Below are positions 33,303 to 41,009 of a stretch of 41,153 bases of DNA, in pieces. How positions within the stretch are numbered: the first letter of the stretch is position 1; the number at the start of each line of letters is the position of its first letter. The DNA lies in contig PFOK01000137.1 in assembly GCA_002792495.1 (NCBI GenBank), positions 1-41,153 on the forward strand, read 5' to 3'. This DNA comes from Candidatus Peregrinibacteria bacterium CG_4_10_14_0_2_um_filter_43_11. GTDB lineage: Bacteria; Patescibacteriota; Gracilibacteria; UM-FILTER-43-11. The notes under the pieces were generated by a model. It was given only the letters and a program-made list of their open reading frames with translations. It had not been told where the DNA came from and ran no database searches. The translations under genes and the position numbers were made by a program.

Positions 33303-33719
33303 TTAATGAGAACGCATGACAAACTTGGTTTTGATAGGAAGCTTGCTGGTTGCCAAACGGAGTGCCTCTCTGGCAAGATCTTCTGTGACACCATCCATTT
33401 CGAAGAGAATACGACCGGGCTTCACACGGAAAACATAAAATTCAACAGACCCCTTTCCGGATCCCATCGGAACCTCGGAAGCTTTACGAGTGATAGGCGT
33501 GTGAGGAAATATGCGAATCCATATTTTCCCGCCACGTTTCACGTAACGCGTCATGGCACGACGAGCCGCTTCAATTTGACGAGATGTCAACTCACCAACG
33601 GCCTGAGCCTTTAGACCATAAGATCCGAAATTGATGCGATCTCCCACATGAGATTTACCGCCCCAGTTTCCACGGATGCGATGAGTCTTCCTAAATTTTT
33701 GCTTTTTTGGCTGTAGCAT
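33303..33719 (-). CDS. rplP: 50S ribosomal protein L16
   Basis: 138 residues. MLQPKKQKFRKTHRIRGNWG, SYGLKAQAVGELTSRQIEAA and PITRKASEVPMGSGKGSVEF are standard uL16, the last large protein to join the 50S subunit. Confidence 0.98.
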   Translation of the reverse strand: MLQPKKQKFRKTHRIRGNWGGKSHVGDRINFGSYGLKAQAVGELTSRQIEAARRAMTRYVKRGGKIWIRIFPHTPITRKASEVPMGSGKGSVEFYVFRVKPGRILFEMDGVTEDLAREALRLATSKLPIKTKFVMRSH

Positions 33720-33754
33720 AATAATGACTTAAACACCTAAACAAATTAAATAAA

Positions 33755-34420
33755 TTATTTTTCTTGAGGCAAAGAAGTGATAGCGAGCTTATTTTTAAAC
33801 ACGAGCCCCTTATAAACCCAAACCTTAACCCCGATAATACCGTAAGTCGTGCCGGCCCTTAACGCGGCGTAATCGATATCCGCACGCAAGGTATGAAGAG
33901 GAATATTGCCTTCTTTGAAATATTCACGACGAGCGATTTCCACTCCATTGAGACGACCGGCAATTTGAATTTTAATTCCTTTTGCGCCTGCCTCCATTGC
34001 CTTCTGCACAGCCATTTTAACGGCACGTCGGTAAGCGACACGACGTTCGATTTGACTGGTGACCAATTCACCGATCAATCGGGCACTCAAATCCGGATTC
34101 TGAACCTCCAGAACATTGACATCAAAGTTCTGATCAAATTTACGATTCAAAACATCTCTCAAGTCTTGGACTCCAACCCCCTGACGACCGATGATCAAAC
34201 CTGGTTTTCCGGAATAAATATTGAGAATGACTTTATTGTGAGAACGCTCAATTTCAATTTTGACGACAGAAGAAGTCTTTAATTTTTGATTCAAAAATTC
34301 TCTGATCTTAATGTCATCATGAAACAATTTCATGTATTTCTTACCTGACGCAAACCACTTGGAATTCCAGGTATCTATAATGCCGATGCGTAGTATTCTT
34401 GGATGAACTTTTTGTCCCAT
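33755..34420 (-). CDS. rpsC: 30S ribosomal protein S3
   Basis: 221 residues with a KH domain (IYSGKPGLIIGRQGVGVQDL) and the C-terminal S3 domain (GRLNGVEIARREYFKEGNIP, YGIIGVKVWVYKG). It lies at the mRNA entry channel. A 9-bp inverted repeat lies in the gap before its start. Confidence 0.98.
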   Translation of the reverse strand: MGQKVHPRILRIGIIDTWNSKWFASGKKYMKLFHDDIKIREFLNQKLKTSSVVKIEIERSHNKVILNIYSGKPGLIIGRQGVGVQDLRDVLNRKFDQNFDVNVLEVQNPDLSARLIGELVTSQIERRVAYRRAVKMAVQKAMEAGAKGIKIQIAGRLNGVEIARREYFKEGNIPLHTLRADIDYAALRAGTTYGIIGVKVWVYKGLVFKNKLAITSLPQEK

Positions 34421-34433
34421 AATATAGTGAGTG

Positions 34434-34471
34434 AGAAATCCTATCCAGAGGAAGAAAGGACGAGGATTTCT
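34434..34471 (-). repeat. Hairpin in the L22-S3 gap
   Basis: Perfect 9-base arms AGAAATCCT (34434-34442) and AGGATTTCT (34463-34471) with a 20-base loop, in the 76-base spacer between L22 and S3. Possible RNA processing or regulatory site. Confidence 0.45.
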
Positions 34472-34496
34472 TATGAATTAACAAATAAAATAAAAC

Positions 34497-35021
34497 TTAT
34501 TTTGCTGATTTAGTGGAGGCTTTTTTAACGGGAGCTTTAACAGATTTTTTAACGGCAGTTGATTTAGATGCCTTCTTGGTGGCTGTCGTATCAGAAGTTG
34601 ACGTTTCAGAATCCGGGGATTGTGGAGCCATCTCTTCCGAAACCTTTCCTTTCTTTTTAGAGGTGTTGGAAACCGGTTTCTGAGGAACATTGCCATCTGT
34701 AGTGCCAACCTCTACCGTAATATGACAAGTGCGTTTGAGAATGGGGTGTGTACGCCCCCTGGAGATAGGAACACCGCGTTTTAGAGTAGGCCCTTTAGTG
34801 ACCAATATTCTGGTGATAAAAAGACTATCAATAGATTGTTTAAAATTATTCACAGCGTTCGCGGCAGCCGACTGAACAACTTTATAAAGGACATCGGCGC
34901 CTTTTTTTGGCATAAATTTCAAAATATCCAAGGCGTCTTTTACTTTTTTTCCACGAACCATTCCGGCTACCAAATTAGCCTTTTTAGGAGAGATCCGACT
35001 GCGTCTTAGGATAGCTTTCAC
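34497..35021 (-). CDS. rplV: 50S ribosomal protein L22 with long low-complexity tail
   Basis: 174 residues; the uL22 core is about 110 (RISPKKANLVAGMVRGKKVK, ITRILVTKGPTLKRGVPISR, GRTHPILKRTCHITVEV). About 60 further residues are Lys/Ser/Thr/Ala-rich (KKKGKVSEEMAPQSPDSETS, VKKSVKAPVKKASTKSAK), probably disordered. The start is a GTG at 35021; no suitable ATG lies upstream. Confidence 0.97.
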   Translation of the reverse strand: MKAILRRSRISPKKANLVAGMVRGKKVKDALDILKFMPKKGADVLYKVVQSAAANAVNNFKQSIDSLFITRILVTKGPTLKRGVPISRGRTHPILKRTCHITVEVGTTDGNVPQKPVSNTSKKKGKVSEEMAPQSPDSETSTSDTTATKKASKSTAVKKSVKAPVKKASTKSAK

Positions 35022-35077
35022 GTGATTGAGCTTAAAATGATAAAATGGATAAATAGGTACAAGCGGAGGGAAATTGG

Positions 35078-35359
35078 TTACTTAGACTGTTCTTTGGCTA
35101 TTTTTCCGCCATGTGATTTAAACTTGCGAGTGGGGGAGAATTCACCCAGTTTATGGCCAACCATATTTTCGGTAACAAAAACGGAAATATGAGTTTTGCC
35201 ATTATGGACACCGAAGGTATGGCCAACAAATTCAGGAGAAACGGTGGAACGACGAGACCAGGTGCGGATCACTTTCTTTTGTCCGGATGCTTCCATCTGT
35301 TGAACCTTCTTGATCAAATCAGCGTTGATGTAAATGCCTTTTTTTAAACTTCGACTCAT
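35078..35359 (-). CDS. rpsS: 30S ribosomal protein S19
   Basis: 93 residues. MSRSLKKGIYINADLIKKV, WSRRSTVSPEFVGHTFGVHN and MVGHKLGEFSPTRKFKSHGG are standard uS19. Conserved between L2 and L22. Confidence 0.98.
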   Translation of the reverse strand: MSRSLKKGIYINADLIKKVQQMEASGQKKVIRTWSRRSTVSPEFVGHTFGVHNGKTHISVFVTENMVGHKLGEFSPTRKFKSHGGKIAKEQSK

Positions 35360-35436
35360 TGGGAGAATGGATTAAATAATTTTTAATTCTAAATTGTAGA
35401 ACTTAGAACCCAAAACTTGAATTTATAAATTAGAAA

Positions 35437-36276
35437 TTAACGTTTTTTCTTGTGTCGCCCTTTAATAATAAGGTGATCGCTATGTCTATGGCGACGGGTA
35501 GAAACACCCAGAGCAGGTTTACCCCATGGGGTTTTAGGATATTTAAGACCGATAGAATTGTGCCCCTCTCCTCCTCCGTGGGGATGATCAACAGCGTTCA
35601 TCGACTTTCCAAGCACTTGAGGACGTTTACCCATCCAGCGAACACGACCGGCTTTACCGATCTTAATATTGCTGTAATCAATATTACTCACCACACCAAT
35701 CGTGGCATAACATTCCTTCGAAACATATCGTACGGAACCGGAAGGCAATGTGACCTGTGCCATTTCTCCTTCCAACGCGGCGATTTTTCCGGAAGATCCA
35801 GCACTACGAATGGCTTGAGCTCCACGACCCGATTTTAATTCCAAATCATGAATGTTGAATCCAACCGGAATGGATTTGAGCTGCATACGATTCCCTGTCT
35901 TCACTTTTGCCTTAACGCTACAAACGATACGATCCCCCACTTTAAGGGTATGAGGAGCGATGATATAACGTTTTTCGCCATCCGCGTAAAACAATAGAGC
36001 AATGTAAGCGGTACGATTGGGATCGTATTCAATGGTTTTTACCACAGCGGGGATATCGAGCTTATCAAAACGTTTGGCATCTACAATACGATAGTTTCGT
36101 TTTGCGCCACCTCCACGGTGTCGAACGGTAATACGCCCTTGATTGTTGCGACCTGATTTCTGCTTGCGCGGAGCGATCAGACTCTTCTCTGGTTTTGTTG
36201 CCGTAATAAACTCAAAGGTATCGACACTCATTCCGCGACGACCCGGTGTTGTTGGCTTGTATTTACGTACTGGCAT
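35437..36276 (-). CDS. rplB: 50S ribosomal protein L2
   Basis: 279 residues. RNNQGRITVRHRGGGAKRNY near the N-terminus and the peptidyl-transferase-proximal signature NAVDHPHGGGEG identify uL2. A 9-bp inverted repeat lies in the gap upstream. Confidence 0.98.
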   Translation of the reverse strand: MPVRKYKPTTPGRRGMSVDTFEFITATKPEKSLIAPRKQKSGRNNQGRITVRHRGGGAKRNYRIVDAKRFDKLDIPAVVKTIEYDPNRTAYIALLFYADGEKRYIIAPHTLKVGDRIVCSVKAKVKTGNRMQLKSIPVGFNIHDLELKSGRGAQAIRSAGSSGKIAALEGEMAQVTLPSGSVRYVSKECYATIGVVSNIDYSNIKIGKAGRVRWMGKRPQVLGKSMNAVDHPHGGGEGHNSIGLKYPKTPWGKPALGVSTRRHRHSDHLIIKGRHKKKR

Positions 36277-36304
36277 AAGTTTGGTAATTGATAATGGGTG
36301 AATG

Positions 36305-36347
36305 GCAATTTGTCTGGATGACCTACGAGTGAAAAATCACAAATTGC
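36305..36347 (-). repeat. Hairpin in the L23-L2 gap
   Basis: Perfect 9-base arms GCAATTTGT (36305-36313) and ACAAATTGC (36339-36347) with a 25-base loop, filling most of the 78-base spacer between L23 and L2. Confidence 0.5.
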
Positions 36348-36354
36348 GGTAAAA

Positions 36355-36651
36355 TTATTTTTTAGAAAATTTATTAAAATCAATAAGTTGTTTGGCATCG
36401 ATTGTTACGACTGCCTTTCTGCGTGCGGGACGTTTGGTGATAGAACGACCACGACCCACCACACGGACTTTTTTTAGAACCAGGATAAAGTTCACCGCTT
36501 TGACGGCTACCCCGTACATTTTTTCAACCGCTTTCCTCACTTCAATTTTATTCGCGTTGAGATGAACAAAAAAAGTGTATTTATGAGCCGCTTGCTGAGA
36601 AGTGGTTTTTTCGGTAACGACCGGTGATAATAAAACGTGAGAGTAGTCCAT
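36355..36651 (-). CDS. rplW: 50S ribosomal protein L23
   Basis: 98 residues. LLSPVVTEKTTSQQAAHKYT, FFVHLNANKIEVRKAVEKMY and GVAVKAVNF are the uL23 fold, at the tunnel exit. Order L4-L23-L2 is conserved. Confidence 0.97.
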   Translation of the reverse strand: MDYSHVLLSPVVTEKTTSQQAAHKYTFFVHLNANKIEVRKAVEKMYGVAVKAVNFILVLKKVRVVGRGRSITKRPARRKAVVTIDAKQLIDFNKFSKK

Positions 36652-36688
36652 AATTTAGATTAACGATTAAGAAAAATCGGTATATCGT

Positions 36689-37315
36689 TTAATTTAAAAA
36701 AAGTTCCTCAGCCTTTTTAAGAGCGGGCTCAAGGAACATTATTTTTTCGTATTTGAGAAGGTCAAAAATATTAAGATAATTGACAAGAATGGTTTTAACA
36801 TTAGGCAGATTATTGGCGGATTTTTCCAAATTAGAATCTTTTTCGGAAAGCACTACCAGCAAGGAGCGTTCAACAGGCAACTTGCCAACCATATCCATAA
36901 AAACTTTTGTTTTGGGAGTTTTCACTTCAAAGGAATCCAAAACAAACACGCTTCCCTCGGTGGCTTTTTGAGAAAGGCTGGAAAAAAGAGCCAAACGACG
37001 TGCTTTTTTAGGAAGGTTTTTAGAATAATTTGCTTCGCCGATGGGTCCGAAAACAATTCCACCACCACGCCAGATCGGGTTACGGCTGGAACCGAAACGC
37101 GCGCGACCGGTGCCTTTTTGACGCCAGGGTTTTTTACCACCCCCGCGAACTTCTCCGCGCGTTTTGGTACAAGCATTTGACTGGCGGGCGTTAGCCTGCT
37201 GACGCAAAACAGCCAAACGAATAAGTTCCTCATGTACGGGGACTTGAAACATGGAATCACTGACATCGACAGTGCCTTTTTTTGCGCCGGATTGTTCGTA
37301 AAGGTCTAATTTCAT
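36689..37315 (-). CDS. rplD: 50S ribosomal protein L4
   Basis: 208 residues. LAVLRQQANARQSNACTKTR, GGGKKPWRQKGTGRARFGSS and GPIGEANYSKNLPKKARRLA are uL4, whose loop lines the exit tunnel. In E. coli L4 represses the S10 operon; no matching leader was recognised here. Confidence 0.98.
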   Translation of the reverse strand: MKLDLYEQSGAKKGTVDVSDSMFQVPVHEELIRLAVLRQQANARQSNACTKTRGEVRGGGKKPWRQKGTGRARFGSSRNPIWRGGGIVFGPIGEANYSKNLPKKARRLALFSSLSQKATEGSVFVLDSFEVKTPKTKVFMDMVGKLPVERSLLVVLSEKDSNLEKSANNLPNVKTILVNYLNIFDLLKYEKIMFLEPALKKAEELFLN

Positions 37316-37344
37316 AGCAATGTGAGCTTTTAAATCTTTATAAT

Positions 37345-37926
37345 TTAACGATTGTAGAGATAAACGTAAGAGTTGTTAGCCCCCGGAATAGGGCCTTTGA
37401 CAGCAATGAGATTTTTTTCGGAAATCAAATTCATAATAGGAACATCTTTTAAAGTAACCCTTTGCACACCCATATGACCTGGTAGTTTTGTCCCCTTCTT
37501 AACGCGACCCGGCTTGGCACAAGTACCAATGGAACCAGGTTCACGATGATGGTGAGAACCATGACTGGCGGGGCCACCATGGAAACCATGACGTTTCATT
37601 ACCCCCTGGTAACCCTTACCCTTGGAAACTCCAACCACATTGACTGTCTCGACCTCTTTTAGAAAGGAAAGATCCACGGTTTGACCGATTTGATAATCCT
37701 CCGGTTTTTCAACACGAAATTCTTTGAGTTGCTTGAATTTTTTGTTCTTTGAAGGATTTTTGTACGCATCAAACCCCAGGACTATCGCCGGATATCCACC
37801 CTTATCCTCAGTCTTTAGCTGAACCACAACATTGGGTTCACACTTGATAAAGGTAACGGGGATCACACGACCATCGTCTTGAATGATTTGACTCATTCCG
37901 AGTTTTTTGCCGATAATTCCACACAT
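37345..37926 (-). CDS. rplC: 50S ribosomal protein L3
   Basis: 193 residues. GIIGKKLGMSQIIQDDGRVI, VNVVGVSKGKGYQGVMKRHG and HGSHHHREPGSIGTCAKPGR are standard uL3. It is the first gene of the main ribosomal transcript here, because S10 is located elsewhere. Its promoter is at 38005-38032. Confidence 0.98.
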   Translation of the reverse strand: MCGIIGKKLGMSQIIQDDGRVIPVTFIKCEPNVVVQLKTEDKGGYPAIVLGFDAYKNPSKNKKFKQLKEFRVEKPEDYQIGQTVDLSFLKEVETVNVVGVSKGKGYQGVMKRHGFHGGPASHGSHHHREPGSIGTCAKPGRVKKGTKLPGHMGVQRVTLKDVPIMNLISEKNLIAVKGPIPGANNSYVYLYNR

Positions 37927-38004
37927 AAGCTTTAGTGGTTAAGGGAGGTCGGACTTTGGTTCCACAAGGGAGCCTTCCTCTCTAAAATAACATAATGCTC
38001 GACT

Positions 38005-38032
38005 ATTTTACCGATTAAACAAGCGAAGTCAA
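38005..38032 (-). promoter_or_regulatory. Promoter of the L3-map ribosomal transcript
   Basis: On the minus strand TTGACT (38027-38032), 16 bases, TAAAAT (38005-38010), about 80 bases before the L3 start. It is the best promoter match in the window. Confidence 0.75.
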
Positions 38033-38072
38033 GAAAAAAGTCGACTTTTATTAGACAAGTTGTCGAGAATCG

Positions 38073-38096
38073 ATTATCTATCGGTCATCCCATTGG
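38073..38096. repeat. 12-bp periodic repeat, two units
   Basis: On the minus strand CCAATGGGATGA then CCGATAGATAAT, matching the 12-base units at 11335-11370 and 16952-16994. Confidence 0.5.
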
Positions 38097-38243
38097 TTCA
38101 ATCAGATCGTTCGCTCAACCCCCTCATCACCCGTCCGAGAGACCCGCCGGGCCAGTTCAGCCTGTTCTCAAAACGGCAGATGGGAAAACCGGGGTTTATT
38201 TAGTAGTCCACCGACCCATTCAAATCACGACCAAATAAAATTA

Positions 38244-38252
38244 TGTTATACT
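38244..38252 (+). promoter_or_regulatory. Extended -10 promoter of the HAD gene
   Basis: TGT-TATACT fits an extended -10 element; transcription would start near 38259, at the foot of the REP-like hairpin. No good -35 is seen. Confidence 0.5.
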
Positions 38253-38257
38253 CCTCT

Positions 38258-38294
38258 GTGCACTGCCTGCCCGTTCCGTTCAGGCGGGTAGCAC
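38258..38294. repeat. REP-like hairpin, copy 2
   Basis: GTGC (38258-38261) and GCCTG (38265-38269) pair with CAGGC (38281-38285) and GCAC (38291-38294). The core CTGCCTGCCCGTTCCG (38263-38278) matches copy 1 at 10525-10540 in 14 of 16 bases. It occupies the whole predicted 5' leader of the HAD gene. Confidence 0.6.
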
Positions 38295-38301
38295 TGAATA
38301 T

Positions 38302-38952
38302 ATGAAAGCTTTAATTTTCGACATGGACGGCGTACTGATCGACAGCGAAATCTACTGGCAACAGGAGGAATTCAACATGATCAAAAAACTCGTACCCAAT
38401 TGGCAACGCAAAGACCAAGCGAAAATTGTGGGCTTGAGTGTAGAAACGATGTACCATTTGCTCCATGATGAATACGGACTGCCGATGACGTGGGAAGAAT
38501 TTTTAAAAGCGATTGATAAGGTGGCGCTAATGATTTTTAAGGAACGAACGAATTTACTCACCGGCGCGAAAGAATTATTGAAAGATGTAAAAGGGAAGGT
38601 ACCGATAGGCCTAAGTACCTCCGCCAGACGAAGTTGGATTGAGGTGGTATTTGAAAAATTTAACCTCGCTCCCTATTTTGATGTAACCGTAAGTTTTGAA
38701 GAAATTGAAGGAGAGGGCAAACCCGCACCCGATATCTATTTACACACGGCAAAAATCCTCGGCGTAAACGCCAAAGAATGTGTGGTGATCGAAGATTCAA
38801 CAAATGGCGTGATGTCCGCCAAGGCCGCCGGCATGTTTTGTGTGGGCTTACGAAACGGCTTTAACGACGAAGCCGACCTTTCCGGAGCGGATGTAGAAGC
38901 GAAGGGATTAAAAGAATTGGATTGGAAGAAATTAAAAAGCTTCCTCCAATAA
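38302..38952 (+). CDS. HAD-superfamily phosphatase, beta-phosphoglucomutase-like
   Basis: 216 residues. Motif I FDMDGVLIDSE carries the nucleophile Asp7 and the acid-base Asp9, motif II is the Ser/Thr in GLSTSA, motif III the Lys in GEGKPAPDIY, and motif IV VVIEDSTNGVMSA. The helical cap between motifs I and II is of the C1 type found in beta-phosphoglucomutases and small sugar-phosphate phosphatases. The substrate is not determined. It stands alone on the plus strand between two ribosomal transcripts on the minus strand, and its 3' end overlaps a convergent RAYT remnant by 21 bases. Confidence 0.9.
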   Translation: MKALIFDMDGVLIDSEIYWQQEEFNMIKKLVPNWQRKDQAKIVGLSVETMYHLLHDEYGLPMTWEEFLKAIDKVALMIFKERTNLLTGAKELLKDVKGKVPIGLSTSARRSWIEVVFEKFNLAPYFDVTVSFEEIEGEGKPAPDIYLHTAKILGVNAKECVVIEDSTNGVMSAKAAGMFCVGLRNGFNDEADLSGADVEAKGLKELDWKKLKSFLQ

Positions 38953-39213
38953 GTCTTCATATTTTGGATTTAGAAAAGTGTACTTCCAATCTTCAGGCAT
39001 GTTGTGTTTTTGAATCTGGTATTCAAGATATTTGAAGTGAGTCATAAAATCATGTTCATTGCGAATGGTATGATCGTGAAATGATTTATGCCATCGGAAT
39101 TGGGGAAAAGGGTGAGAATGGGGATATTTTTGAAGAAATTGGGTTCGATATTTTTTTAATATTCCACGGAATTGAAGGCACGGATAATTATCCGCGCCTT
39201 CAATGTAACCCAT
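38932..39213 (-). pseudogene. RAYT (REP-associated tyrosine transposase) C-terminal remnant, copy 2
   Basis: 93 codons from the ATG at 39213; the frame stays open to a TGA near 39285. WHKSFHDHTIRNEHDFMTHF and KHNMPEDWKYTFLNPKYEDL match the C-terminal part of RAYT proteins (Y1 transposases related to IS200/IS605 TnpA). The catalytic HUH part is missing, so it is a remnant. It shows clear DNA similarity to copy 1 at 10196-10426 and keeps the segment deleted there. It lies in the break between rpsJ and L3. Confidence 0.65.
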
Positions 39214-39246
39214 ATTAATGAGCCTTGGAACAATTGAGCGTGCGTA

Positions 39247-39293
39247 GCAAAGATGCCGCTTCGGGTCTTGCGGGTCCCGAAGTCAGACTTTGC
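39247..39293. repeat. Nested inverted repeat beside RAYT copy 2
   Basis: Outer arms GCAAAG (39247-39252) / CTTTGC (39288-39293) and inner arms CTTCGGG (39259-39265) / CCCGAAG (39276-39282) form a long interrupted hairpin just upstream of the RAYT remnant. It may be a palindromic element mobilised by such transposases. Confidence 0.5.
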
Positions 39294-39341
39294 GAAGCCA
39301 AGCAAAATTGAAGAAAGGCGAATACAAATATTTTGGAAAGA

Positions 39342-39368
39342 CCGAAAACCTTTTTTAAAGGTTTTCGG
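39342..39368 (-). terminator. Terminator after rpsJ
   Basis: Perfect 12-bp arms CCGAAAACCTTT (39342-39353) / AAAGGTTTTCGG (39357-39368) with a 3-base loop, 5 bases after the S10 stop. On the minus strand it is followed by TCTTTCC, a weak U-run. It closes the tuf-rpsJ transcript. Confidence 0.7.
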
Positions 39369-39373
39369 ATAAA

Positions 39374-39706
39374 TTACATCATCTTTATCTCAATATCCAC
39401 ACCGGCAGGCAAAGCAAGACAGGTGAGCGCTTCGATAGTGGCAGGTGTTGTTTCACGCAGGTCAATCAGACGTTTGTGAATGCGCATTTCGAACTGTTCG
39501 CGGGAATCTTTAGAAACGAAAGTGGATTTATTAACCGTAAATTTTTTAATCTTGGTGGGCAATGGAATAGGACCGGCAATAATAGCCCCTGTACGCTCGG
39601 ATGTTTCGATGATAACTTTTACCGCTTTATCAATGATGGTGTGATCAAACGATTTTAACGTAATACGGATACGTTGCTCTTTTTGATCATCTTTCTTTTT
39701 AGCCAT
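39374..39706 (-). CDS. rpsJ: 30S ribosomal protein S10
   Basis: 110 residues. RIRITLKSFDHTIIDKAVKV, the GPIPLPTKIKKFTVNKSTFV segment and REQFEMRIHKRLIDL identify uS10 (NusE). It lies 109 bases after tuf on the same strand, the str-operon order, but is separated from L3 by a terminator, a HAD gene and a RAYT remnant rather than heading the S10 operon. A long hairpin lies between tuf and this gene. Confidence 0.97.
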   Translation of the reverse strand: MAKKKDDQKEQRIRITLKSFDHTIIDKAVKVIIETSERTGAIIAGPIPLPTKIKKFTVNKSTFVSKDSREQFEMRIHKRLIDLRETTPATIEALTCLALPAGVDIEIKMM

Positions 39707-39772
39707 GGTGCAATGATTTTAAATGACGTGCCCCGCAAAACTTGGGGGTATGGGTCAGAAATAAACTTTATT

Positions 39773-39808
39773 TCCTCCCCTTCTTCGCCAAGGCTTCGAA
39801 GGGGAGGA
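39773..39808 (-). repeat. Long hairpin between tuf and rpsJ
   Basis: Perfect 11-base arms TCCTCCCCTTC (39773-39783) and GAAGGGGAGGA (39798-39808) with a 14-base loop. On the minus strand it is followed by AAATAAAG, not a U-run, so it may be an attenuator or processing site, or a dispersed palindrome, rather than a full terminator. Confidence 0.55.
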
Positions 39809-39815
39809 TAAAAAT

Positions 39816-41009
39816 CTATTTTTTAATCTTGGTGACAACACCGGCTCCTACAGTACGACCTCCTTCGCGGATAGCGAAACGGGTTCCCAGATCAAGAGCG
39901 ATTGGTTTACCAAGGGCAATATCCAATTTAATGTTGTCTCCGGGCATAACCATTTCGACACCTTCCGGCAAAATCACTTCACCGGTAACATCGGTTGTGC
40001 GAATGTAGAATTGAGGTTTGTAACCCTTAAAGAAAGGAGTGTGACGACCACCTTCTTCTTTGGATAGGATATAAACTTCGGCTTCGCATTCGGTATGAGG
40101 GGTAATACTGCCTGGTTTAGCCAATACCTGACCACGTTCTACGTCATCGCGTTCAATACCGCGCAAAAGCAAACCAACGTTATCCCCCGCCTGGCCTTGA
40201 TCGAGAAGTTTACGGAACATTTCCACGCCGGTAACAACCACTTTACGAGTGTCGGTCAAACCAACAATTTCAACTTCTTCGTTGATTTTAACGATGCCCT
40301 GATCAATACGACCGGTAGCAACCGTACCACGTCCTTTGATAGAAAAAACATCCTCTACAGACATGAGGAAAGGTTTGTCCAAATCACGTTTTGGATCAGG
40401 GATGTATTCATCCAGCTTATTAAGAAGCTCAAGAATGGGTTCCGCATCGGGACCGGTTGGATTTTCGAGAGCTTTTAAAGCGGAACCGCGAACGATAGGA
40501 GTATCATCACCGGGGTATTCATATTTACTAAGAAGTTCACGAATTTCCATTTCAACAAGGTCAAGAAGTTCAGGATCATCCACCGTGTCGCATTTATTCA
40601 TAAACACAACAATGTAAGGAACGTTTACCTGACGAGCCAACAAGATGTGTTCACGAGTCTGAGGCATGGGACCGTCAGCCGCAGAAACCACCAAGATCGC
40701 GCCATCCATCTGAGCGGCACCCGTAATCATGTTCTTAACGTAATCCGCATGTCCGGGACAATCCACGTGAGCGTAATGACGTTTTGAGGTTTCGTACTCC
40801 TGATGAGAAGTGGCGATAGTGATACCGCGTTCTCTTTCTTCCGGAGCGTTATCGATTTGGTCAAACGCGACCGCTTTATTAAGACCACCCATTTTAGCGG
40901 CGGCAACGGAAGTAATAGCGGCAGTCAATGTGGTTTTACCATGATCCACGTGACCAATAGTACCTACATTCACGTGAGGTTTACTGCGATCAAATGTTCC
41001 TTCAGCCAT
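39816..41009 (-). CDS. tuf: Elongation factor Tu
   Basis: 397 residues. G1 GHVDHGKTT (19-27), the switch I region with ERGITIA, G3 DCPGHADYVKNMITGAAQMD, and G4 NKCD are present; domains 2 and 3 follow, ending RTVGAGVVTKIKK. EF-Tu delivers aminoacyl-tRNA to the ribosome as a GTP complex. The predicted -10 lies near the window edge, giving a structured leader of about 120 bases. Other str-operon genes would lie beyond 41153. Confidence 0.99.
   Translation of the reverse strand: MAEGTFDRSKPHVNVGTIGHVDHGKTTLTAAITSVAAAKMGGLNKAVAFDQIDNAPEERERGITIATSHQEYETSKRHYAHVDCPGHADYVKNMITGAAQMDGAILVVSAADGPMPQTREHILLARQVNVPYIVVFMNKCDTVDDPELLDLVEMEIRELLSKYEYPGDDTPIVRGSALKALENPTGPDAEPILELLNKLDEYIPDPKRDLDKPFLMSVEDVFSIKGRGTVATGRIDQGIVKINEEVEIVGLTDTRKVVVTGVEMFRKLLDQGQAGDNVGLLLRGIERDDVERGQVLAKPGSITPHTECEAEVYILSKEEGGRHTPFFKGYKPQFYIRTTDVTGEVILPEGVEMVMPGDNIKLDIALGKPIALDLGTRFAIREGGRTVGAGVVTKIKK

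Larger units (their letters stand above)
37927..38301. other. Control region between L3 and the HAD gene
   Basis: A 375-base non-coding stretch. It holds the L3 promoter and an approximately 70-base leader, a 12-bp periodic repeat (38073-38096), a G/C-rich stretch (38109-38200) with no recognisable feature, the -10 element of the HAD gene and a REP-like hairpin. Confidence 0.6.

Noticed and set aside
39214..39285. N-terminal extension of RAYT copy 2 through the nested palindrome
   Set aside because: The frame is open but the peptide comes from palindromic DNA and does not resemble RAYT sequence.
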